64,000 nt of DNA from Trichormus sp. M33_DOE_039 (GCA_015296085.1 DVDT01000112.1:17404-81403), one strand, 5' to 3'; positions 28,323 through 38,540 are shown, numbered from the stretch's first letter. A program made the numbers and translations. The notes: generated by a model from the letters alone, not told the origin.

Positions 28323-28664
28323 ATGTTTCGCAGATTATTGCTGGCTGTGTTGTTAGTAATGATAATTTGGCTGGGATTATTATCAAACCCTGCTACATCA
28401 CAGCAAGTTGAATCTCGACTCAATAATTTACAAGCCGATTTAAATCGTGTTGAGTCGCGGTTAAGTCAAATAGAATCAACATTGAATCAAACTCGACTCT
28501 CTCCATCTCCGAGAACATCAGTTACAGTCCCTCCAACTTCTAGAAGAAATGTATCACCACCGGAACGGGAGCAGATGTTTGATAGACTAGCAACTTTAGT
28601 CATTGAATTAAAGCAGCAAGTTAATAAATTAGAGACAAGAGTTACTCAACTAGAATCACGTTAA
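28323..28664 (+). CDS. Exported coiled-coil protein, unknown function
   Basis: 113 residues: a signal peptide (FRRLLLAVLLVMIIWLGLLS), then a heptad helix (VESRLNNLQADLNRVESRLS), a Pro/Ser/Thr linker and a second helix with heptads (LKQQVNKLETRVTQLESR). AGGAG lies 6-7 bases before ATG 28323. Probably a periplasmic or thylakoid-lumen oligomer; no function can be stated. Confidence 0.75.
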   Translation: MFRRLLLAVLLVMIIWLGLLSNPATSQQVESRLNNLQADLNRVESRLSQIESTLNQTRLSPSPRTSVTVPPTSRRNVSPPEREQMFDRLATLVIELKQQVNKLETRVTQLESR

Positions 28665-28723
28665 ATCATCTACATTTTCACAATTCGAGGAACAGCGATT
28701 GCAGTTCTATCTGTCATGACAGA

Positions 28724-30046
28724 TTACGAAAAATTGTCCGCTTTTACCTGTGAGAATACACGGTAAGTATCTAGATTATTTTGTGCATTATCAGTTAATT
28801 TATCTGCGGGAACTTTCAGCAAATTATATTCCACATTTTCTGCATAAATGGCAAATGTAATATTAAAAACTTCTATAAAATAAATAATCCATTTGCATTC
28901 ATCTTCCGATAGATGCTGATAGTAACTAATCAGAGATGCAATACGAGTTTCTAAATGACTCCGGGAATGTGGACAAATCAAAATAATCTTCAACAAAATA
29001 ATTACTAAAGTGATAGGATGACCCTGAGAAATTAATAAAGTAAATAATTCTGAAGGCTCATGCCTATTTTCTGTAGTTAAGTAATCAATTAATTTATTAC
29101 AAATTCTCAGTAATAAATTTTTGTTAATTATCTCGGCATCCATTTCAGTTTTCCATTCAAAAATCTTATCTTTTAAGGAGTGCCTCAACAACAATACTAG
29201 TTCTTGATTACCAACTGATAAAAATAAGTATTTCTGTAAACTAACTTTAAACTCTTTTAAGGTTTGATTATCAGTTTGTTTGATAAATATATTTGCTATG
29301 TTTTCGTAACTGAACTTACCTTTCTTAGCTACAATTCTTTTGATGAGATGCAAAACATTATCACCCAAAATACTGGGGTTATTGTAGCGTGTGTTGCTGG
29401 ATGCTTCAGACTGCGAGCGAGCGATATACATTGCTAAATCAAACTTATATCTGTCTTTCATTTGTCTATAAAGTTTGATTGCCGCTTCTTGTTGTTCCTT
29501 GGGTTTATCGGTATCTAAAGATTGGGCTACTAATAAGTAAGCAGCATAGCGATCGCTCCAATGACTCTTGCTGGTATGCTCATTTTTATAGTTAAATATT
29601 CTTAGTTCTTGATAATCTGAACTATTAATAAATTTAGTGAGCCTACTTCTATATAAATTGGCATTTTTAGAAATATTTTTACTGTTGGCATCAGGTAATT
29701 CTGAAAATATGTTAATTAGGTCTTGAATGTATTGATGTTTTCTTCTAGTTGCCCAATTATTAATTAAAATATAACAACAGCGTTTGAGTGTATGATGAAA
29801 GTCCTGTTCATCAGCTAGCAATAAAAGTTTTTGAATTATTGGTATATGATTTAAGTTGTCTGATGTCAGACAATCAATGAATAAACGTTGAAATTCTTGT
29901 AAAACATTTTCTGGTGGATAAGCATTTACAATTTCCATAAAGAAACTGTAAATTTTCTCCTGTAGCATCGGTAGATTTATCTCTTGAGAGTTTAACTTAA
30001 CAGTATCTTGATAAAGTAGATTCCTGAGTAAAGTATTGGCGGTCAT
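28724..30046 (-). CDS. Helical protein of unknown function
   Basis: 440 residues from ATG 30046; the open frame continues to TTG 30118 but the added 24 residues look like leader sequence. The protein is all-alpha in appearance, rich in Leu, Asn and Lys, with repeated helix-like stretches (KIYSFFMEIVNAYPPENVL, LLLADEQDFHHTLKRCCYIL), perhaps a repeat solenoid. No recognised domain or signal. Convergent with the coiled-coil gene. Confidence 0.6.
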   Translation of the reverse strand: MTANTLLRNLLYQDTVKLNSQEINLPMLQEKIYSFFMEIVNAYPPENVLQEFQRLFIDCLTSDNLNHIPIIQKLLLLADEQDFHHTLKRCCYILINNWATRRKHQYIQDLINIFSELPDANSKNISKNANLYRSRLTKFINSSDYQELRIFNYKNEHTSKSHWSDRYAAYLLVAQSLDTDKPKEQQEAAIKLYRQMKDRYKFDLAMYIARSQSEASSNTRYNNPSILGDNVLHLIKRIVAKKGKFSYENIANIFIKQTDNQTLKEFKVSLQKYLFLSVGNQELVLLLRHSLKDKIFEWKTEMDAEIINKNLLLRICNKLIDYLTTENRHEPSELFTLLISQGHPITLVIILLKIILICPHSRSHLETRIASLISYYQHLSEDECKWIIYFIEVFNITFAIYAENVEYNLLKVPADKLTDNAQNNLDTYRVFSQVKADNFS

Positions 30047-30477
30047 GCAAGTTCTCAAGACCCTTGAGGTTGTGAGTTTTATTGTTATTAGCTTACCCTT
30101 AACAGATAGGGCTATCAATCAGTTTATTCAAAGCTACATTAATTTTTTACTATAAATTAGTAAATTTACGCTGTAGTTAGTTATTAATGATCATAGTTAT
30201 CGGCTATAAGTCAGAAAAAATACCTATATTTACTAATTTTATCTCCATCATGGCGAGTCAGAAAAACCCTCCACTATCTCTGCATTAGATGGATACGAGT
30301 CAGTAGTGAGCGTTGCATAAATCCGGGATGAATCAACTAAATACAAGTATTTATTTTTACTTGAAATATATGCAACGTCGAAGTTTTTTACTCCAATGCC
30401 CAATAAAGGCAGTTGCTCACGGGGGAAACACCCATGACCGAACTGCCCCCCAATCCCAATGCCCATTCCCTCAATAT
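30047..30477. other. Intergenic, no supported gene
   Basis: AT-rich region between two minus-strand genes. Short frames on both strands (minus 30248-30466, plus 30313-30588) have no ribosome binding site or familiar sequence, and the second runs into the DHS-like gene antisense. Confidence 0.4.
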
Positions 30478-31629
30478 TTATTTCCGAATCGGTGTCCCAC
30501 AGGGATAAGTTGCTACCTCTGCATCAGTGGCAACTTTTTCTGTTGCTTGGTCTTTGGCTGTCAAATAATCGGTGCGGAGTTTGTCTAGTAATGCTGGACG
30601 CTGATCATATAACCGCTTGAGAGGACGGGGTTGACACTGGTTGAGGACATAAGCTGTCACCAATGGTAGTGCGATTGTGCTATCGGTGTAACAAACAATG
30701 GTGCTGGGTAATTCTTCCGGGTCAATCTTACCCCAACTAACGGCCTCAGAAGGTGTTGCACCAGATAGCCCACCGGTATCAGGACGGGCATCGGTGAACT
30801 GGACGAAGAAATCATGTCCCCGTTCTTCTAAGCCTAAAACTTCGTGAATCTGCGGTTGAGTTTGGAGTAAAAAGTTTTTCGGACTACCACCGCCTAGAAT
30901 TACTGCTGCGCTGCTACCTTCCCCTTCTCTGGCATTGTAGGCGATCGCAGCTGTTTCATTCACATCAATAGCTGGATCTAATACCAACTGTGAACCTTCC
31001 AACGCTAAAGCGGCTACATTCATCCCAATAGAACTATCACCAGGGGAAGATGTATAGATAGGTACGCCATATTCATAAGCTGTAGCTAATAAACAAGAAT
31101 GCTGCACTCCTAATTGCTTCTCTACTTCCCGCACATACTTGCCTAGCAAATAATGAAACTCAGCTGTTCCCATGCGCTTTTGGAAGGGTTCAGCTTGCAG
31201 GACTTTGCGAATGAATGCGTCCGTTTCTAGCAAGACATCATACCCAAAGATGATGTCATAAATTCTGATTGTGCCTTCCTCCCGCAATTTCACATCATCT
31301 AAAAATGGGTTGCCAGCAAACAATTCAAAACCCAAACCATAGTGCATATCATGGTAAAGATTTGCACCGGTGCTAATCATCCAGTCAATGAAGCCGTTAC
31401 GGATTAGGGGTGCTAATGCAGACACACCAAAACCAGCTGGTGTCATTGCACCGGAAAGACTAACGCCCACGGTGACACCATCTTTTAAAACATCACGAGC
31501 CAATAATTGACAAGCTTCCCGCAACCGCGCTGAGTTGTAAGCGGTAAAGTAATTGTCAATCAAATCCACCACACTGATATCTGCTGACATCGGGATGGGT
31601 GCAATTTTTTTACCCAAATGTTTTGCCAT
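30478..31629 (-). CDS. Deoxyhypusine synthase-like protein
   Basis: 383 residues. Family motifs: [14 protein letters not shown] near the N-terminus (NAD site), [50 protein letters not shown]; the last contains the lysine that carries the aminobutyl intermediate in eukaryotic DHS. Bacteria lack eIF5A, so bacterial members are thought to work in polyamine metabolism (homospermidine synthase-like) or are of unknown use. Single gene. Confidence 0.88.
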   Translation of the reverse strand: MAKHLGKKIAPIPMSADISVVDLIDNYFTAYNSARLREACQLLARDVLKDGVTVGVSLSGAMTPAGFGVSALAPLIRNGFIDWMISTGANLYHDMHYGLGFELFAGNPFLDDVKLREEGTIRIYDIIFGYDVLLETDAFIRKVLQAEPFQKRMGTAEFHYLLGKYVREVEKQLGVQHSCLLATAYEYGVPIYTSSPGDSSIGMNVAALALEGSQLVLDPAIDVNETAAIAYNAREGEGSSAAVILGGGSPKNFLLQTQPQIHEVLGLEERGHDFFVQFTDARPDTGGLSGATPSEAVSWGKIDPEELPSTIVCYTDSTIALPLVTAYVLNQCQPRPLKRLYDQRPALLDKLRTDYLTAKDQATEKVATDAEVATYPCGTPIRK

Positions 31630-31887
31630 CTAGAGACTCCCTAACAGTAAATACGCCGAATCTAGTATTACAACAAATCACGCTTAATCAACACTTGCCG
31701 CTTTTAGCTTAACCTTAATGTTCAAATGAGGTAGAGGGCGGGAAGGAAGAAAAATGTATTTGTTGATTTCATTTTCTGCTATTGGCTCGCTGTCCTTGCA
31801 TCTGCTCTTCGCACACCTATGATATTCTTACGCAAAGGAAGCTGTGGCGAAAATTGCAACGCCCTAATGACTATTGACTAAATAACC

Positions 31888-32757
31888 ATGATTACAGGCA
31901 AAACTAAGTTACTAGGGGTGATTGGGCATCCGGTGGGACATTCGCTCTCACCCGTGATGCACAATGCCGCGATCGCTCATTTGGGTTTAGATTATGTGTA
32001 TCTACCATTACCGATCGCTCCACAAGATTTAGAAGTGGCGATCGCAGGTTTAGCCGCTGTGGGTGTTGTTGGTTTTAGTGTGACTATTCCCCATAAACAG
32101 GCAATTATGCCTCTAATTTCAGAAATTACGCCCCTAGCTCAAGCTATAGGTGCAGTCAATACAGTCAGCCGTAAAGATAACCAATGGGTAGGTACAAACA
32201 CTGATATTATAGGATTTATTGACCCTTTACAAACCACCTATCAGCAAAACTGGAGTCAAAAAATAGCCGTCATTTTAGGTAATGGTGGCGCAGCTAGGGC
32301 GGTGGTTGCAGGCTGTCACCAACTAGGTTTTGCAGAAATTCATGTAGTGGGAAGAAATATAGGGCGATTAAAAGAATTCCAGCAGAGTTGGGAACATTTA
32401 CCCATCGCGGAAAATTTACAAGTGCATACCTGGGATAAATTAGTACAACTGATTCCCCAAGCTAACTTACTGGTAAATACGACACCTATCGGGATGTATC
32501 CTCAAGTAGATGAATCGCCTGTGAGTGCAGATGAAATGGTGAATTTACCAACAGGTGCGATCGCCTATGATTTAATCTATATCCCCCAACCTACCAAATT
32601 TCTCCGATACGCACAACAACAAGGTGTGATCGTCATAGACGGCTTAGAAATGCTGGTGCAGCAAGGAGTTGCAGCTTTAAAAATTTGGTTACAGCGAGAC
32701 GATATCCCTGTAGATGTTATGCGTCAAGCGTTGAAAAAGCAACTAGGTTTGGGGTAA
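31888..32757 (+). CDS. aroE: Shikimate dehydrogenase
   Basis: 289 residues, normal for AroE. Shikimate-binding serines in GHPVGHSLSPVMHNAA, catalytic lysine in SVTIPHKQA, aspartate in NTDIIGFI, NADP-binding GNGGAARAV and the C-terminal DGLEMLVQQG. Reduces 3-dehydroshikimate with NADPH in the aromatic pathway, the same pathway as the DAHP synthase 8 kb away. Confidence 0.95.
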   Translation: MITGKTKLLGVIGHPVGHSLSPVMHNAAIAHLGLDYVYLPLPIAPQDLEVAIAGLAAVGVVGFSVTIPHKQAIMPLISEITPLAQAIGAVNTVSRKDNQWVGTNTDIIGFIDPLQTTYQQNWSQKIAVILGNGGAARAVVAGCHQLGFAEIHVVGRNIGRLKEFQQSWEHLPIAENLQVHTWDKLVQLIPQANLLVNTTPIGMYPQVDESPVSADEMVNLPTGAIAYDLIYIPQPTKFLRYAQQQGVIVIDGLEMLVQQGVAALKIWLQRDDIPVDVMRQALKKQLGLG

Positions 32758-33121
32758 GAGTCGGAAGTCGATCAAAAATCAAGGAAATAGACTCTAAATA
32801 TTTAGCTAAAAGTGAAGAGTGCGATCGCCATCTTTGTAATGACGTAAACTCAAATCAACTCGACGAATGAATTCAACATACCCTACGGGTAAGCTTACGC
32901 CATCGTAAGAGAAGCAAGCTACAAAATTCAAAATTAAATACAGCTACCCACAAGGGGCGTTCGCGTAGCAGTACGGAGTATGGTTTTGAACTTAGCTTTT
33001 TTTCATAAATAGTTTCCAGAGAAAAAGCTCATTTTTCTGAATTTTATTGCATAAAGCTGGATTCTTGGGCTGAATATTAATCAAATCCATCGTGTTTGTC
33101 TACTAATATAAGTTCAAGATT
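32758..33121. other. Intergenic region with dispersed repeats
   Basis: Contains CCCTACGGGTAAGCTTACGCC near 32881 and GGGGCGTTCGCGTAGC near 32955, typical of short repeats in Nostoc-type genomes, plus a GCGATCGC site. No gene seen. Confidence 0.5.
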
Positions 33122-33967
33122 ATGTCTACTACTGCAACATTATCCAGAAATTATCATACTAATAAATATATTCACGGTTATACTGCGGATGAACAAGACC
33201 GCCTCATTAGACAAAGCAATATTATCTCACCCTATATATATAAAAATATTGATTTTTCTAATTGTCATCACATTATTGAAGTAGGGTGTGGTGTAGGTGC
33301 GCAAATACAACAATTATTAAATCGCTGGCCACATTTAAAAATTACTGGCGTTGATATTTCTGTAGAACAGATTACTCGTGCCAGTGAATTACTTAAACCC
33401 TATATTGACGCTGGAAAAGTATCACTCCATGTTAGTCACGGTGGCGAAATTCCTTTTCCTGATGAGTCATTTGATGGTGCATTCATCTGCTTTGTATTAG
33501 AACACGCAAATCGTCCACTTTCAGTTCTGAAAGAAATAAAAAGGGTGATGATATCAGGTAGTAGATTGTACTGTACAGAAGCTTTCAATTCTGGTTTATA
33601 TGTATATCCAAATTGTCTAGCTCTTCAGACTTATTGGGAAATTTTTAACCGTCAACAAAAATCTTTACATGGCGATCCCGACATAGGGATAAAACTCTGC
33701 AATTTAGCATTACAAGCAGGTTTTTTTGACAGCAATCAACAATATATACCTATTAGCCTAGATAGCAGAATCAAAGATGAATCAAAGCGTTCAGAATTAA
33801 TTACTTGGTTTTTAGAGTGTTTACTGAGTGCTACTCCATCTTTAATTAATCAGAAAAAAATCACACCTTACTTAATAGAAGCCATGACTGATGAATTAAA
33901 TATGATTCAAAACAAACAAGACAGTATTTTTTTGTATCCATTTCAGCAAATGCAAGCTATCAAATAG
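33122..33967 (+). CDS. Class I SAM-dependent methyltransferase
   Basis: 281 residues. Motif I is IIEVGCGVGAQIQQLLNRWP, followed by the acidic end of strand 2 (ITGVDIS), and motif III-like FDGAFICFVLEHANRP. The C-terminal 90 residues are family-specific. Substrate unknown. No operon partner on this strand. Confidence 0.85.
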   Translation: MSTTATLSRNYHTNKYIHGYTADEQDRLIRQSNIISPYIYKNIDFSNCHHIIEVGCGVGAQIQQLLNRWPHLKITGVDISVEQITRASELLKPYIDAGKVSLHVSHGGEIPFPDESFDGAFICFVLEHANRPLSVLKEIKRVMISGSRLYCTEAFNSGLYVYPNCLALQTYWEIFNRQQKSLHGDPDIGIKLCNLALQAGFFDSNQQYIPISLDSRIKDESKRSELITWFLECLLSATPSLINQKKITPYLIEAMTDELNMIQNKQDSIFLYPFQQMQAIK

Positions 33968-34127
33968 ATATATTGTTTCAAGAAATTATGGCTTTTTAGA
34001 AAACACCTACTTTAATTATATTCCACTGTACAAATTAACCAGTCAACAATCTCTTCCTGATATGGAGGAGACTTTTTTATGCCTGGATAGGCTATTTTCA
34101 GCAATAGCGATCGCTAGATTATAAGTA

Positions 34128-34230
34128 ATACCAATTCTCTATGAAGTTGTACCAAATGAACGATGTAGAGACGTTGCATGCAACGTCTCTACAGTGCAGA
34201 ATAAAGTGCATCTTAATTAAGAAACGGTAT
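34128..34230. mobile_element. MITE-like element with central 30-bp palindrome
   Basis: Ends ATACCAATTCT (34128-34138) and AGAAACGGTAT (34220-34230) are inverted at 9 of 11 positions. The middle holds a perfect 30-base palindrome (34164-34193, half-site TGTAGAGACGTTGCA). Size and structure suit a miniature inverted-repeat element; no target duplication was established. Confidence 0.5.
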
Positions 34231-34285
34231 AAGTCGATAAAAATAAATCAACCTATGTTATGTAATGTAAAAATATGGAAATTTA

Positions 34286-34319
34286 GTTCGTAGTAATGAC
34301 TTTAGTCCTTACTACGAAC
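34286..34319. repeat. Palindromic repeat GTTCGTAGTAA ... TTACTACGAAC
   Basis: Perfect 11-bp arms around GACTTTAGTC. Same family as the repeats at 15554 and 23322. It lies just before the TrhO stop and may serve as its terminator. Confidence 0.6.
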
Positions 34320-34341
34320 CTTGAATTATTTGAGTAGTCTT

Positions 34342-35244
34342 TTAAGACAATCTTTGCCTTTGCAGCTGATACTGTCGCCATTTTTCTTGCTGACGTACTC
34401 TTTTATCGGGGGTGAGATGATCAAAACAGTGGGAACAGGACATACCTAACTCATATTTGGGTGAGGCTTTATCTTCTTCAGATAAAGGATGTCCACAACA
34501 GAAACATAATTCATGAGTTCCTGTTTCTAACCCATGACCTACAGCTATGCGTTCATCAAAGACAAAACATTCCCCCTCCCATAAACTTTGTTCTGGGGGG
34601 ATTTCTTCTAAATATTTGAGAATGCCGCCTTTGAGGTGATAAACTTCGGTGAAACCTTGGGAAAGCATAAAAGCAGAAGCTTTTTCGCAGCGAATTCCCC
34701 CAGTACAAAACATCGCTACTTTTTTGTGTTGATTGGGGTCAAGGTTTTGACTGACATATTCGGGAAACTCCCGGAAAGAATTAGTTTGGGGATTTTGCGC
34801 CCGTTTAAAAGTACCAATATGTACTTCGTAATCGTTGCGGGTATCAATTACGGTGACATCTGGGTCAGAAATTAAATCATTCCATTCCTGGGGGGTAACG
34901 TAGATACCCACCTGTTGATTCGGGTCAACTTCTGGCAAACCCAAAGTGACAATTTCTTTTTTTATGCGTACCTTCATCCGCTCAAAGGGTGGATTTGCCG
35001 CCGTTGATTCCTTGTGTTCCAAGTCTGCAAACCGGGAATCGGAACGCAGGTGACTGAGAACCGAATCTATTGCTTGACGAGAACCTGCGATCGTGCCGTT
35101 GATTCCTTCTTTAGCTAACAGGATCGTTCCCTTAATGTCTTGTGCCAAGCAATAAGACAGTAAGGGTTCTTGCATCTCGGTAAAATCCGGCAAACTCACA
35201 AATTTATAAAAGGCCGCAACAATTTGAAGATTTTTTTCGTTCAT
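34342..35244 (-). CDS. trhO: tRNA uridine(34) hydroxylase TrhO (rhodanese-like YceA)
   Basis: 300 residues. N-terminal acylphosphatase-like part ([20 protein letters not shown]), central rhodanese domain with active-site cysteine in [17 protein letters not shown], and a C-terminal cysteine cluster ([13 protein letters not shown]). TrhO makes 5-hydroxyuridine at the wobble base of tRNAs. It is divergent from the tRNA-Ala gene 72 bases away. Confidence 0.92.
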   Translation of the reverse strand: MNEKNLQIVAAFYKFVSLPDFTEMQEPLLSYCLAQDIKGTILLAKEGINGTIAGSRQAIDSVLSHLRSDSRFADLEHKESTAANPPFERMKVRIKKEIVTLGLPEVDPNQQVGIYVTPQEWNDLISDPDVTVIDTRNDYEVHIGTFKRAQNPQTNSFREFPEYVSQNLDPNQHKKVAMFCTGGIRCEKASAFMLSQGFTEVYHLKGGILKYLEEIPPEQSLWEGECFVFDERIAVGHGLETGTHELCFCCGHPLSEEDKASPKYELGMSCSHCFDHLTPDKRVRQQEKWRQYQLQRQRLS

Positions 35245-35316
35245 CCCTTTGGCAAAATTACAACTTTCAGGTATAGTTATCTAAGTGAAATAAAATTACT
35301 CGCTTTTTTATTTTAC

Positions 35317-35389
35317 GGGGGTTTAGCTCAGTTGGTAGAGCGCCTGCTTTGCAAGCAGGATGTCAGCGGTTCGAGTCCGCTAACCTCCA
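35317..35389 (+). tRNA. tRNA-Ala, anticodon TGC
   Basis: 73 bases with a complete cloverleaf: 7-bp acceptor (GGGGGTT/AACCTCC with one G-T), D arm GCTC/GAGC, anticodon stem CCTGC/GCAGG with loop TTTGCAA, T arm GCGGT/TCCGC... around TTCGAGT, discriminator A. CCA is not encoded. It is a normal tRNA gene and a useful contrast to the tRNA mimic at 17199-17271. Confidence 0.97.
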
Positions 35390-35395
35390 CTTTTA

Positions 35396-36070
35396 TTACA
35401 AGTTACCAGAACGCTGAAACACTACTGATAGATTATTAGCCGGCATTTGGTAAATTGCCTGTAAGCTAAGATTCTCTTTGTTAGCTACTACGACGACATC
35501 CTCTAGGTTGCGTACACCCCATTCTGGATTTTGGGCGCGTAAAGATTCGTCGAAAGCGGCGTTACTGGGTGCGGTATGTTCTCCCCCTTGTTTAAATGGG
35601 CCATATAAATAGAGAATGCCGCCTGGGGGTAAAATGCGCCCAGCACCCGCCATCAGTCCCAAACAGGCTGACCAAGGGGAAATGTGAATCATATTAATAT
35701 TCACAATGGCAACTATGGGTGAGTAATTACTATCTGTCTCTTTTTCTACTGGCCAAGTTGGTTGTGTAGCATCCAGTTCTAAAGGGGGATAGAGATGATC
35801 ACTGGGGAAATTTTCTGCCCAAGCTGCAATACTAGACCGTAATTCGGGATTAGGGTCAGAAGGTAGCCATTGACGGGGGCTGAGGCGAGGGGCAAAAAAT
35901 ATGGCGTGTTCACCAGTACCACTGGCTATTTCCAAGATAGTACCACTGGTCGGTAATACTTGCAAAAGCACCTCTAAAATAGGTTCACGATTGCGCTGTG
36001 TAGCTGGAGCGTATTTGCGTGCATCTTGTGGTGTATTCATCTGATAGTATAGCTTGCCTGGGATATTCAT
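35396..36070 (-). CDS. DUF938-family SAM methyltransferase-like protein
   Basis: 224 residues, with an alternative ATG at 36040 that matches the usual family opening (DARKYAPATQRNREPIL). Methyltransferase motif I is ILEIASGTGEHAIFFA, followed by WLPSDPNPEL and INMIHISPWSACLGLMAG. The family occurs widely in cyanobacteria and proteobacteria with no assigned substrate. Convergent with the tRNA-Ala gene, whose 3' end is 6 bases away. Confidence 0.88.
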   Translation of the reverse strand: MNIPGKLYYQMNTPQDARKYAPATQRNREPILEVLLQVLPTSGTILEIASGTGEHAIFFAPRLSPRQWLPSDPNPELRSSIAAWAENFPSDHLYPPLELDATQPTWPVEKETDSNYSPIVAIVNINMIHISPWSACLGLMAGAGRILPPGGILYLYGPFKQGGEHTAPSNAAFDESLRAQNPEWGVRNLEDVVVVANKENLSLQAIYQMPANNLSVVFQRSGNL

Positions 36071-36131
36071 CTCATAATTAAGCTAACAGCGATCGCCTGT
36101 CTTATATTAATTTTGTCTTGGGGATCAAACT

Positions 36132-36242
36132 ATGACTCAAGCTTTACGCCAGCTAATGACATTTGATGAATTCGTTGCTTGGTATCCAGACAACCCACAG
36201 CGACGTTATGAATTGCATGACGGTTCTTTAATTTTGAATTGA
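36132..36242 (+). pseudogene. Truncated Uma2-family (DUF820) nuclease gene, N-terminal remnant
   Basis: ATG 36132 opens a 36-codon frame ending TGA at 36240-36242. It reads LMTFDEFVAWYPDN ... RRYELHDGSLI, the standard opening of Uma2 proteins, which are usually about 190 residues. The rest is gone; the PlsC-like gene starts 14 bases later. A deletion joined the two. Confidence 0.75.
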
Positions 36243-36255
36243 TTCGGAGATTCCC

Positions 36256-37668
36256 TTGCCTAAATTCATCACCTCTACTCAACCACCGCTAAAATTTATT
36301 ACCCATCGGTTTAACCCAGTTGTCGTACAAATTATCCACGGGATGCTACCGCTTATCCTCCGGTTTCGGACTCGACCTTGGCTACCTGCGGGGATTGTAC
36401 AAGTGGAAGCGAAAAATGCTGAGGTATTGGCAGAACTTTATGAACAATTCCAAGCTGGGAAAATTCGGCTGTTGATGGCTTTTCGTCACCCAGAGGTAGA
36501 AGACCCCCTGTGTGTTCTATATATGCTGTCTCGGATTGTGCCACAGGTAGCACGTCAGCAAAGTATCAAGCTAAAACAACCAATTCACAGTCATTTTATC
36601 TATGACCGAGGGATGACTATCTGGGCGGGGAAGTGGTTGGGATGGTTGTTTTCCCGTTTGGGAGGTGTGCCTGTACGTCGCGGACGGCGATTGGATAAAC
36701 AGGCGATTCAAACGGCGCGGAATTTGTTCGCTAATGGCAAATTACCCATCGCTATTGCCCCAGAAGGTGGCAATAATGGTCACAGTGGGATTGTTAGTCC
36801 TTTAGAACCTGGTGTGGCGCAAATGGGGTTTTGGTGTGTGGAAGATTTACACAAGGCTAACCGCGTTGAAACTGTGGTAATTGTGCCGATTTCGATTCAG
36901 TATCAATACATTCAGCCACCTTGGTCAAAATTAGATCAGTTATTAAGTAAGTTAGAAGCTGATAGTGGCTTACCAGTAAAGTCTATGGGTAATGGCGCAA
37001 ATCAACCGGAAATTCACCAGCAGCGAATTTGTCGCTTGGGTGAATATCTGATGACTGAAATGGAAGAATTTTATCGCCGTTTCTATCATCAAGATATCCC
37101 AAAAGCAAATACAGCGGAGGCTTCTACTACTCCCCATGAAACTTTTATAGAAAGACTACATCGCTTACTAGATAAAGCTTTACAAGTTGCTGAACAATAT
37201 TTTGGCGTGCAACCCCAGGGGAATTTTATTGACCGTTGTCGCCGTTTAGAAGAAGCTAGCTGGAATCTGATTTATCGGGATGACATAGCAGATATCAATG
37301 CTTTACCACCGTTTCAGCGTGGACTAGCTGATTGGGTAGCCCAAGAAGCAGACTTACGGGTACAGCATATGCGGTTGGTAGAAAGTTTTGTGGCTATTCA
37401 AGCTAATTATCTGCAATCACAGCCAACTGCTGACAGATTAGCAGAAACAGCTTTACTGATGTTTGATATGTTATCCCGAATTCAGTCATCTACATTACCA
37501 GGGCGATCGCGTTTAGGTTTACGAAAAGCAACATTAAAGGTAGGTGAACCAATTTCTGTCACCCAACGCTGGGAAAAAGTACAGCATGACCGTCAAGCAG
37601 CTAAACGCGCCGTCAGTAATTTGACCCAGGATTTACAAATAGCATTAGAACGCTTGATTCGGGAATAA
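36256..37668 (+). CDS. 1-acyl-sn-glycerol-3-phosphate acyltransferase-like protein (PlsC family)
   Basis: 470 residues. TTG 36256 is taken as start because GGAGA (36246-36250) is placed 5 bases upstream and no ATG fits the N-terminus. The acyltransferase core has FRHPEVEDPLCV (H-x4-D-like motif I, here H-x3-D region), a GGVPVRRGRRLDKQAIQTARNL block and IAPEGGNNG (motif III). A long C-terminal extension of about 250 residues is not part of standard PlsC. Predicted to acylate a lipid at the membrane. Confidence 0.83.
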   Translation: MPKFITSTQPPLKFITHRFNPVVVQIIHGMLPLILRFRTRPWLPAGIVQVEAKNAEVLAELYEQFQAGKIRLLMAFRHPEVEDPLCVLYMLSRIVPQVARQQSIKLKQPIHSHFIYDRGMTIWAGKWLGWLFSRLGGVPVRRGRRLDKQAIQTARNLFANGKLPIAIAPEGGNNGHSGIVSPLEPGVAQMGFWCVEDLHKANRVETVVIVPISIQYQYIQPPWSKLDQLLSKLEADSGLPVKSMGNGANQPEIHQQRICRLGEYLMTEMEEFYRRFYHQDIPKANTAEASTTPHETFIERLHRLLDKALQVAEQYFGVQPQGNFIDRCRRLEEASWNLIYRDDIADINALPPFQRGLADWVAQEADLRVQHMRLVESFVAIQANYLQSQPTADRLAETALLMFDMLSRIQSSTLPGRSRLGLRKATLKVGEPISVTQRWEKVQHDRQAAKRAVSNLTQDLQIALERLIRE

Positions 37669-37680
37669 CTTAAAGGTTAC

Positions 37681-38502
37681 TCAACGTAATTCAAAGCCTA
37701 AATTCTTCAAAGCTTCTGTTAATCTGTGTCGTCCTGATAAAGATTCAGCAAAGGCTACGCGCTTAACTGAATGTTCCGACCAGTCACCAGCAATATTCAT
37801 TTGTTGAGCAGCATAAAAATCTTGCATCAACTGATTATAGTCAGCGATTCCTGCATCCTGTGTTTCTAATTTATAAGTTTCTCGATGCAACACCGTAGAC
37901 TGAGGTAAGCGTGGTTTAATAGCTACATTTACTTCTGTATCTGCATAACCGACGCATAAACCAAACACAGCAACAATATGTGGAGGTAAATTTAACACTT
38001 TTGCTACTTCTTCCGGTTTGTTTCTTAATGCACCAATATAAACTGTTCCTAACCCTAAAGATTCTGCTGCGACAACAGCATTTTGTGCTGCTAATGTTGC
38101 ATCTATAGCCGCCATGAGAAACATTTCTAAATAATCTAAACCCTCATGGGGTAGTCCGAGATTTTCTGCAATGTAAGTCAGTCTAGCTAAATCAGCTAAC
38201 CACACCAGAAATAGAGGACATTGACGAATATGTGCTTGATTATTAGCTAGCTGCGATAACTTTTCTTTACGGCTGGGTTCTTCTACAGCTACTACACTCC
38301 ATGTTTGGAGGTTAGAAGAAGTAGCAGCAGACTGGGCGGCTGCAATTAAAGTTTCTAATGTTCCTGATGGTAGAGATTTAGGTAAGTATTGACGAATAGA
38401 ACGGTGAGATAAAAGAGTAGTTAATATTTCATTTTCTAGAAACTCAGTGTTGAATACATCTACACCATAACGTTGTTTGATTAAATCATGATAACTAGTC
38501 AT
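37681..38502 (-). CDS. Nitroreductase family, NADPH-dependent FMN oxidoreductase
   Basis: 273 residues from ATG 38502. The upstream ATG at 38559 is rejected because it lies inside a 20-bp perfect hairpin. Motifs: HRSIRQYLPKSLP (FMN phosphate binding), SAATSSNLQTWSVV, AAIDATLAAQNAVVAAESLGLGTVYIG and PHIVAVFGLCVGY. The closest type is the NfsA/Frp group, which reduces nitro compounds, quinones or flavins. It follows a sulphonate-binding lipoprotein gene on the same strand; such pairs occur with sulphur assimilation, but that is a guess. Confidence 0.87.
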   Translation of the reverse strand: MTSYHDLIKQRYGVDVFNTEFLENEILTTLLSHRSIRQYLPKSLPSGTLETLIAAAQSAATSSNLQTWSVVAVEEPSRKEKLSQLANNQAHIRQCPLFLVWLADLARLTYIAENLGLPHEGLDYLEMFLMAAIDATLAAQNAVVAAESLGLGTVYIGALRNKPEEVAKVLNLPPHIVAVFGLCVGYADTEVNVAIKPRLPQSTVLHRETYKLETQDAGIADYNQLMQDFYAAQQMNIAGDWSEHSVKRVAFAESLSGRHRLTEALKNLGFELR

Positions 38503-38540
38503 AGTTAATGCTTTATACAAATTAAGATGAGTTAGTTCAT

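Noticed and set aside
30248..30588. Two overlapping short frames between the DHS-like gene and the helical protein
   Set aside because: No ribosome binding site, no familiar sequence, and one runs antisense into a real gene.
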